DNA of 64,000 nt from positions 26,213,462 to 26,277,461 of the forward strand of contig OX352763.1 in the NCBI GenBank assembly GCA_947095585.1. The letters run 5' to 3'. Position 1 is the first letter of the stretch, and the number at the start of each line of letters is the position of its first letter. The notes under the pieces are model-generated. The model ran no database searches, was not told the origin of the DNA, and saw only the letters and a list, made by a program, of their open reading frames with translations. Positions 56,630-64,000 of this stretch are shown here, one piece after another. The translations under genes were made by a program, and so were the position numbers. This stretch comes from Nephrocerus scutellatus (lineage: Eukaryota; Arthropoda; Insecta; Diptera; Pipunculidae).

Positions 56630-58730
56630 TGTACCATTTCTTCAAGAAATTTTAATTGTTTGTGCTATGTTTATTGATGTCTTACTTTATAGTCATACCG
56701 CTATTGACATTATTTCTTGTTCTTACCCAAACAAACATGTAGGTAGCTTGTAATATAGTAACGACATATAATAAGGCTGCCGCTGCTGACACTAAACTTT
56801 GCTCCAACGAAGTGTAGTGTCAGGTTTAAATTCTAAGTTCAACGAAGTCACATTAGCTTCTAAACTACCTGTGTTATAAGCTGCTCTTTACGCTTATTCC
56901 AAAATATAAACAAATTATCAATCTTAAGGTTTTCATAATCGTCACTTGTTTTTTTTTCTAGAATTTTTGTCCAGAAATCTAACTTGCCATCTAAAATACA
57001 TTTTTTTACAATCATCTGATTATCAAAATGATTTTGGGCATGATTCCAAAAATCTGGGCATGTAGGTGGCGTGTCCTAAATGGACCGAGTCCTCGCTGTG
57101 ATCTTTAACACTCACTGACCGCAATTCATAATAACATGTTTCTCATATCTCCTGCTAATAGCATTGTATTTGATGGCTATCGTATAAATGCTGTGAACGG
57201 ATATGAAGTATTTCACACCTTAAAAATCAATTTTCAGTTCACGGTTCATTTATTATTTATTCATAAATTTTGTTTTCATTTAGAGACAAAAACACTTTGT
57301 TGCTCAAAAGACCGAACACGCAAGTGCTGTGTGCGTGTGTTCGATGGAAACCCCACGACTCCCCGTAATAACAAAAGATTTTTGTTTAGTATTTGTTGTT
57401 GCTGTTCATGTAAAAAGTCACGACCAGCTTTCCTATGTAGTTGCCTGCTTTCGAACAATATAATACAAATGATGAACATTTTTTCTTTATTTTTCAATTC
57501 ATAACAAAGTAATTTTCCTTATTTATTGTTTGAAAAAATAATGCTCGGGCAACACCAACATCAATATTAATGTGTAGGTGAATTGACGCACTAGAGACAT
57601 TTTCGATCTCCCTCGCATTCAACCATCAAATAATCATTAGTTACTTCTTTAATGGACTATAGGCGGATTCGTTTTTTAGTTTCTTTTCTCCTAATTCTAA
57701 TCAATCTGATTCTGATTAGTCCCGCACACACAAACTAACTGGGAATTAAGGTGGTATTTTTCCCCTCTGGAACACACACTTATGTGTTAAGTGATCACCA
57801 TACAGATTTTCGCATGTACCTTTATCCTTTTGTTCACTGAAATTAAAAATTTTCAAAGATTGTGTAGCATAAGGAATCATACGAGTATAGTTGCGGGGAA
57901 CTCGTTGTCGCATCATGGGATATGGGAAAAAGAGAATTTCAAAACGGCAGTAAGTTCATTGTCGCCAAAAACCTCATGTCTTTTCCTTTTTTTTTTATAT
58001 TCCCGCTTCCGTCGTGATTGTCGTTTTCGTCGTTGTCCTATAATTCCGCATGAATTCCATCCTTGCTTGGTGCATATCGTGTTTCCCTGATGGTTGTTGC
58101 TCTCGTCGCACCATACAGCAAATAGCCCCTTCGTCGCATCGTTTGTCTGTGATTTTATTTTCTCGGAGTAAATTAGCATAAAAACACGGTTTCCTTGTCA
58201 TTTCGGACAGTCAGTACCATGGCATTTTTTTTTTCAGTCTGTCATAAAGTTTTCCGCAGCAGATTCCCATCATGTACAGCAGGACTTGTGCGCTCTTGCG
58301 CTCGCATTGTAAATGTTTTAAGCGAGCACAAGACATTCCAAGGGAAATATCCTGAGGAAGCATACTCGCTTGCATTCTACGTTTTATTCATCAGCGACAA
58401 ACTCAGTTTTTTGTTGTAATTTTAGTTTGCGAAAAATGTCAGTCTTGTTATAATTGGGCAGACGCAATGAATATTTATAAGAAGTACTTACAACACAGTA
58501 AACGTAAGGGAAATTCATGTTAAAAGCAAATAAATGTTAAAAAACGACCTGACTCTTGACGATGGCGATCTCTTGAAAATGTTAAAAGTATATTTTGTGA
58601 AACCAATACACCAAAAATAGTATTTTAAGGAAATTTAGCATACAGATAAAAGATATCAACCCTTTAACCACTGAAATTGAAATACAAGGAGGCATTTTGT
58701 TATGAGAATTTTGGTTCTAGTATGATTTAA
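56630..58730. other. Unassigned interval
   Basis: ORFs of 73-122 codons at 57.1-58.4 kb overlap on both strands, have no domain and are biased by composition. No transposon ends are recognised. Confidence 0.4.
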
Positions 58731-58733
58731 GGC

Positions 58734-59005
58734 AGTGGGTGCCGTGGCTCAGTGGAAATGCGCATAGCTACTGAGCAAGAGGTTCGTGGTTCGAATTCCA
58801 GTAACATCAAAAGTATTTTTCACGGTGTCCCACCTCTCGCGAATGTCTGAAAAACGTTCCGAGAGTAATAACTTGTCACGGAAAGCTTCTCAATTCACCG
58901 TTCGGATCCGGCCTTAAATTTGTGTCCAAAAATGCACAACACAAAAGGTTGCGAGAAGCTCGGCCTTGGACCGCAATCAGTCTGTCGCGCCTAATATTAG
59001 TATTT
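58734..59005 (+). mobile_element. tRNA-derived SINE, full-length copy
   Basis: A box TGGCTCAGTGG, B box GGTTCGAATTCC (one insertion relative to consensus GGTTCGAATCC), then the body (CACGGTGTCCCACCTCTCGC, GTTCGGATCCGGCC, GCCTTGGACCGCAATCAGTC, TGTCGCGCC) and an AT-rich tail. An imperfect target-site duplication TGATTTAAGGC (58,723-58,733) / TGATTTAGGGC (59,006-59,016) flanks it. It is longer in the middle than the 6.6 kb copy (GTCACGGAAAGCTTCTC present here, absent there), so at least two sub-types exist. Confidence 0.88.
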
Positions 59006-59530
59006 TGATTTAGGGCTGAAAAACACGAATGTGATGTCCGTTTGTCAAAAAAAATTTCCTCGAAGCACCTGGTGAAAAAGTTGAAAGACCGTCTACAAAC
59101 GGGGTTAGGTGAAAAACAATAAGACATGTGCTGTATAATTCAAGTACAGAATACTCGTTTTTATTCAAAGTAACTGGTATTGAGCATTGACCTGAACTGG
59201 TAAATACTAATGGCCAATGAATAATTTATCTACGTGACACTTTGTTAAACAGTTTTTTGCTTTGGAAAAACACAAATGGATGTTACACTTGGTAGCAAAC
59301 GTGTGTGTATCTGATTTTTAACACAATTTCCATCTTTTTCAGCTTTGAGTCTTTGATACAAAACGAATGCATTGTTTCCATGTAGAGAAGATGGTAAAAA
59401 ATCATACTTGCCATATATTCTGTGTTTTGATTTTCTGTCCATTGCGACCCATATAAGAGCCCATTATATCGACACCGCCCATCTGCGCATTATACTCACG
59501 AATAATTAGGGGACAATCAATGTCATCATA
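59006..59530. other. Unassigned interval
   Basis: No motif or element is recognised. Confidence 0.4.
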
Positions 59531-59534
59531 CGAT

Positions 59535-59705
59535 TTTTCTTTTAGATAGATAAATACTTAGAAAGATAGAAGTTAAGAAATACAAAAAGATAAGAAAATG
59601 GAAGGATAGAAGGTTAGAAAAACAGAATGTTAGGAAGATAGTAGGATGGGAAGGTAGTAGGATAGGAAGATAGAAGGTTAGTAAGATAGAAAGATAGAAT
59701 GATTG
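59535..59705. repeat. GAAGATAGAAGGTTA-type purine-rich minisatellite
   Basis: Degenerate units of about 8-16 bases built from GGAAGATAG, AGGTTAG and AAGATAG. The - strand gives a shadow ORF rich in L, S, F and P. Confidence 0.8.
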
Positions 59706-59824
59706 TGATACCACTTGGATTGAAAAGATTTTTCACCGTACTCGTCGAACCAGTTGGAGCTTCTAATGAAGCGTAGAAGACTTCTAATGTAAGTATTTGA
59801 CAAATCATTACAATAACCTAGTAA
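59706..59824 (-). pseudogene. R1/LOA-like LINE 3' end, left part of interrupted copy
   Basis: The + strand text TTGTGATACCACTTGGATTG, then CTCGTCGAACCAGTTGGAGC and ATGAAGCG corresponds to 51,798-51,855 in the LINE at 51.8-53.7 kb. It continues at 60,590 after a dispersed-repeat insertion. Confidence 0.7.
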
Positions 59825-60585
59825 TAAAACAACCCATAAAAATTAAAATTTTTCGTGTAAATTTTCTAATTGATACACAAAGTGCAAAGGGAGCCCATTT
59901 ATCATGACCACATCAAAATTTTTACAAAAAGAGTTTTTCCATCGGTGATACACATGTCTACAAAATTTAAAGGCCTTGGGGCCACTTCAAAATGTTTACA
60001 AAAAGCGTTGTCCATCGGAGAAAAATTTATATAAAATTTGAAGAAAATCGAGTATTTTTTTTATAAATTTTGTATGGGTGCCCCCCAACCCCAGGGCCCG
60101 ATCACTTCCAAATTTTTATAAAAAGTGTTGCCCAACGAAGATACACATGCGTATAAAATTTGAAGAAAGTCGGGTACTTTTTTTATAAGATTTGTATGGG
60201 TGCCCCCCAACCCCAGGGCCCGATCACTTCCAAATTTTTACAAAAAGTGTTCTTCATCTGAGAAACACATGCGTATAAAATTTGAAGAGAATCGGGTACT
60301 TTTTTTTATAAAATTTGTATGGGTGCCCCCCGACCCCGGGGCACGATCACTTCCAAATTTATATAATACTCCTGCGTATACAATTTAAAAAAATCGGGTA
60401 AATTTTTATTAAATATTTGTATGGGAGCCCCCAATTTTCGTAAGAAGTATTGTCATGGAAGATAGATACACATGTGTGCAATGTGTTTTAATAAAATCGG
60501 GCTTTATAAAGTGGGTTAAAAAGATTTTACCCACCAGCCAGCCAGCCAGCCACGGGCACGCGAAGTTAATATAGAGAATTTAAAA
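59825..60585 (+). mobile_element. Dispersed repeat (DINE/Helentron-like), expanded copy
   Basis: Left edge AACAACCCATAAAAATTAAA, right edge ACACGCGAAGTTAATATAG then GAGAATTTAAAAAA. Between them are four to five tandem units of ~122 bp, each with CGATCACTTCCAAATTTTTA, TACACATGCGTATAAAATTT and GTATGGGTGCCCCCC; CGATCACTTCC anchors start at 60,099, 60,221 and 60,344. A GCCA run (CAGCCAGCCAGCCAGCCACG) precedes the right edge. It sits inside a LINE, so its borders are well defined. Confidence 0.85.
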
Positions 60586-60589
60586 AAAG

Positions 60590-61050
60590 GCTCCTAGATG
60601 GAGCTTACGTTTTAGATGAAGTGCTGCGCATGTGCAAAGAAGGTGAAGAATGGTCTCTTCCTTCTTATCCATGCAGCTTCTGCACAAGTCATTGGAAAAT
60701 ACATCAAGCCTTGATGTATGCTATGACACAATCTGTTTAGAGAGATCAAAGACGGAGTGTTTCGAATCTAGCCTAGGCCAGATTTGTTTTGTAGCTACGC
60801 AAGATGTTCCCTTTGATCACCTGATGTTAGTTTAGCATCCAGCTCTAGTATGAGTTTGCATGTAGCGATCGCTACGCCCAAGGAAATGTTTTCAGATAAA
60901 AGGGCAGTGCATTTCCTACAGTTCCCTAGAATGTCTCTATGCCCCGCATCCAGCACAGGTGAATGTGAACTGCCTCGCCATCTCCTTGAGAGATGATCGG
61001 CAGTCTAGGGCTACAATAGATTTCGTAGAGACTGATTTCACAAAAATCTT
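60590..61050 (-). pseudogene. R1/LOA-like LINE 3' end, right part of interrupted copy
   Basis: Corresponds to 51,950-52,440 of the 51.8 kb LINE: TCCATGCAGCTTCTGCACAA (C-terminal Cys/His region), CTAGCCTAGGCCAGATTTG, ATGAGTTTGCATGTAGCGAT, ATGTCTCTATGCCCC (RNase H PGH region on the - strand) and GAGATGATCGGCAGTCTAGG. Ends near 61,050. Confidence 0.75.
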
Positions 61051-61054
61051 GACA

Positions 61055-62435
61055 AAAATGACTGCGCAAACCATTTTGAGTTTGAATAGAATTGGACTGG
61101 AGTGATGACCTTCTGTAGACGCGGTCTTAGTGGTTAAAGGATTAACATTATTTCAGTTCAACGATGTAATTGACAACTTTAACTTTCGACTGCGTAACTG
61201 AGCGATATTTCAAAACCAAAAAAAAAAAAGAATAAATGTTACTTTCTGAAACCTGTTGTGCTATTTTATTTATGAAAAATTATCTTCACTGCAGGGAAGA
61301 CACTGAAAAACAACTCTCAAAGATAACAGCCGTTGTCGTGACCGTTAAGTTTCAGCTAAATGTCAATATTCTGCACGATTTTGATTTATTCTTTCCATTA
61401 ATTTCATAAAACCCTCTCTCAAGTCAACACTCTACTCTACACAATAACACACAGAAAAGTCATTAGTTTTTGTTCACCCAATTTCTTAATGGAATTTTTA
61501 TCCAAAAGCAATATATAGTATATGTACATACCCGAATACAAGTTACTGTGAGTAACTTTTTGTGATGGTGATGTCTTCTTTGTTCTGAAAATACGATATT
61601 TAGATTTGACACAAAAAGTTCATTGTATGGTGGAAAAAAGAGCGAAAACCCAAAAAGCAAATTATGATTTATATCCCTCTTGGTATATTCAATTTGGATA
61701 ATCTCTCATTGTATTCTTGTCATAAAAGGAAAGATGCAAAACAGAACTCTTTTCTAGTTTGCATTGGTAACAGTATCTGCTTTGTGGCTGATGTTGGCAA
61801 TTTTGAAAAGATTAATCCGAACGTCTGCAGTTTTATTTTACAACAAGAATTTCGAACAATAATCAGAACTTCTTCACATGGCATAGGGTGCCATATGTGT
61901 TCGTCTACTCGTATATCCATTTGTGTGAATCAAGGACGATACAGGAACACTTGAAAAACTGAACTACTGAGATACCTTTGTGCAGTGCTGTTAGATCAAC
62001 AAAAACATATACCTACTTTAGCCACGAATCAGCAAAAATATCTCTGTGTTAAGAAGAAATGAACGGAAATATTTTAAAAGGGATTTAATGAAGGCTAACG
62101 AGGAAGTTGTTGTGCAAGGTTCACATTACATTCATACAGTAACCAGGAGGAGACTCATATGCATTCATTTTTTATAGACATATGGTTTTTTATTTCGATG
62201 CGTATCTCAAGTATTTTTGAGCTCTTCTTTTACTTCTTTTGTTTGATTTTCTAAACTCTAAGTGGCAATTATGAACTCGATAGTAAATATCTTTGTATAA
62301 AAAAGTTCCCAGACGTTGCAATCTTGTGAAAAATCAAGGCAACATTTATTACCAAAAAAACAAACTATGGATTGAATTTTAAGAGAGAAAGAGAGATCTA
62401 GAATATCCGAAAATGAATCTTAGTGATCTGATAAA
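61055..62435. other. Unassigned interval
   Basis: Overlapping 66- and 96-codon ORFs at 61.66-61.95 kb on opposite strands lack motifs. A short A run is near 61,219. No element is recognised. Confidence 0.4.
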
Positions 62436-62439
62436 TACT

Positions 62440-62597
62440 GGTAATAGAAGTCTCTTGCGCTTCATACGAAGCTCTAAATGGTTCTACGAGTAGGGGGAAA
62501 TCATTTTCTCAATCCGTGTGGTGTCACAATTAGACCATTATTTGTCTAAGTGTTTTGGTTTTTCCACCGACTGCCACATTAACCTAACCTAACCTAG
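62440..62597 (+). pseudogene. R1/LOA-like LINE, 3' end only
   Basis: CTTGCGCTTCATACGAAGCT, CTACGAGTAGG, GTGGTGTCACAATTAGACC is the reverse complement of the 51,790-51,855 segment, so this copy is on the + strand. It ends with a CTGCCACATTAACCTAACCT tail. Confidence 0.7.
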
Positions 62598-62599
62598 TA

Positions 62600-63010
62600 T
62601 CTTGAAGCAGAAGTCTTTGTCCTTACCTCCATGCTCTTAAGAGAGAGAGTGCAAACTTTTTAAACCATAATATGTCATGCGTAGGTTAAAACTGACCAGT
62701 TAGTTAGGTTACAGTAGTGCCTTCGTTCCATTGTGATACTACAGTATCTAATTTCCTTCCCCCTTTCAAAAATACTATTTGAAGCTTTCTACAAAAGGTT
62801 AGATGTCTCGCAGATTACTGTAATCTAGATCTAAGAGTTTGTCTATTTTGTATGTACCGAAATATTTGTACTTCCAGTCAGCTAATGCCTGACCGGACCA
62901 GAGAAGGTAAACCACAGTCTCCATCTCCACCTCCACGTCCTTACAGCTTTTACACTTTTCATGTTCCCCAAAAGTCAGTGTCCTGATCTCTCAACTCACT
63001 TCTTTCAAGG
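62600..63010 (-). pseudogene. LINE C-terminal fragment with CxxC cluster
   Basis: Down from about 62,965 the - strand reads EHEKCKSCKDVEVEMETVVY then LLWSGQALADWKYKYFGTYK, the Cys-rich C-terminus that ends R1-type LINE ORF2s (C..C...E.ETV.HLL..CPALA), here with the last Cys changed. A diverged relative of the 51.8 kb LINE. Confidence 0.55.
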
Positions 63011-63019
63011 ACTTCAATG

Positions 63020-63940
63020 CAACAGATTTTTTTTTTATAATTCGCCCACGCTTAAAGGGGTTCGCACCCTTTCCCTTATAATACTCGGCTATATGCTTGG
63101 CACAGCGTGGGCGTTAAGGAAACGGAGGAGAATATATCTTCTCAAGTGCAGCTTAATTCAGACTTGTATTGCTATATTACATGTAGGCGTAGTTTTCTTC
63201 TTCTTTTTTTTTCATTGGCACACACTCAAGGGGTAAAAACCCTTATGATGCTAGGCACAGCGTGGGCACTAAGGTATCAAAGATTGCATGATGTGCATGC
63301 ACTTTGAATGCCTCTAGATCATAGTGATGCGGGGATACAGAGCTTGCTAAAGCATTCCACATCCGTGTTGTACGACTAAAGAAAGAGTCTCTAAGCTTAA
63401 CAGTACGTCCGAAGAAGGGCTTGAGGGTAAACTGATGAGCATTTAGAGGACCAGGGGTATTGCGGTTGAATTCAAAGAAGGTGGCATGAAACTGGCTATT
63501 TCTCTTGAGTACCCCTGGTGGAAGAAACGATAGAACAGTGACAAGTAGGAAATGTTCCTGCGATGTTCAAGCGAATCTATTGATGTCGCTAAGTTTGCAT
63601 CACCGATAAGTTTTATCACACGGTTCTGTATTCTGTCAAGCAGATGCAAGGTGGTCTTAGGTGCACCTGACCAGACATGACAGTCAAGTTTGGGGCGAAT
63701 ACATATGCCTTGTAGATAGTAGCCAGATCAGAAGTAGTGAAATATTTCTTGCATCGTGCTAGGATGCCAAGGCACTTCGCAGCATTTTTTGCGACGTTGA
63801 ATATGTGGTCATTCCAACGAAGCTTGTAGTTGACATACATACCAAGAATTGCGAGTTTTTCAGTTTCTTCGATGCAAGTGCCATTCATGGATAATGGCTG
63901 GAGTTTCGCTTCAACGACAGAAGACAGCATTAAGGCTTGG
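63020..63940 (-). pseudogene. LINE post-RT region and 3' UTR, near window end
   Basis: Down from 63,930: ETEKLAILGMYVNYKLRWND, NAAKCLGILARCKKYFTTSD, AYV, SGQVHLRPP then LLDRIQNRVIKLIGDANLAT and YLSLFYRFFHQGYSREIASF, followed by FTLKPFFGRTVKLRDSFFSR with TTRMWNALASSVSP. This is the conserved C-terminal third of jockey/CR1-like ORF2s after the RT. The 3' end shows two related UTR segments (CCCACGCTGTGCC... at 63,085 and 63,265) each ending in a T run on the + strand, i.e. a poly(A) tail, suggesting two 3' ends in tandem. One frameshift lies near 63,640. Confidence 0.75.
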
Positions 63941-64000
63941 AATTTTTATTAGCTGTCAAGGTTAGAATTTAACGAGGTTAATATACACTGTTGTTCTAGT

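Noticed and set aside
55914..56753. ORFs of 207-279 codons on both strands
   Set aside because: They are read-through of the TTTG array; a 4-bp repeat without stops opens all frames.
57136..57504. 122-codon + strand ORF
   Set aside because: No motif, overlaps an antisense ORF and has AT-driven composition.
62579..62597. AACCTAACCTAACCT resembling the insect TTAGG telomere repeat
   Set aside because: Only three units, at the tail of a LINE fragment and within transposon sequence; flies generally lack TTAGG telomeres.

Overview
The window looks like non-coding, repeat-dense nuclear DNA from an insect, most probably a fly (Diptera). It is AT-rich. No open reading frame resembles a complete multi-exon host gene, and almost every recognisable coding stretch is a decayed transposable element. 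Fly-like signs are the mix of jockey-, R1/LOA- and RTE-type LINEs, mariner and D41D-type transposases, a tRNA-derived SINE, a Helitron fragment and one promoter-like site with an Inr/DPE arrangement. The species cannot be named from the sequence alone.

Layout. 1-2.2 kb: RT and RNase H pieces of LINEs, a TGTACTGGG minisatellite and an RTE 3' end. 4.0-7.3 kb: an RTE copy, a LINE-tail-like element, a SINE with perfect target-site duplications and an RT scrap. 8.9-9.2 kb: a small two-membrane-segment ORF, the best candidate for a non-transposon protein. 9.5-11.7 kb: two LINE fragments on opposite strands. 13.3-18.4 kb: RTE fragments, one split by a solo LTR. 18.4-23.5 kb: a D41D-like transposase relic, an RTE fragment and a mosaic of jockey-like pieces. 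25.7-26.8 kb: a minisatellite with higher-order structure. 27-31 kb: LINE fragments and copies of an unclassified dispersed repeat. 32.4-35 kb: a nearly full-length dead mariner, then a LINE with an internal 159-bp duplication. 36.5-37.7 kb: SINE, RTE and a G-rich simple array. 39.8-41.6 kb: dispersed repeat, a second D41D relic and a GTGTGGCGCGTGTGA array. 42.2-43.0 kb: a candidate core promoter and first exon ending in a strong splice donor. 43.4-45.9 kb: a foldback element, a dispersed repeat, a Helitron 3' end with a Pif1-like helicase remnant, and an RT fragment. 47.6-49.6 kb: the longest RTE copy. 51.8-53.7 kb: an R1/LOA-like LINE with RNase H. 56.0-56.6 kb: about 148 TTTG units. 58.7-64 kb: a third SINE copy, a LINE interrupted by a dispersed repeat carrying ~122-bp tandem units, and further LINE 3' ends.

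No genes act together as a pathway here. The interpretable biology is transposon history: who inserted into whom, target-site duplications, internal duplications and inversions, and simple-sequence expansion. If the 42.2 kb promoter is real, the sequence to its right would be first-intron DNA of a long gene on the + strand, but no downstream exon is visible. All coordinates of degenerate elements are approximate unless target-site duplications or exact repeat edges define them.
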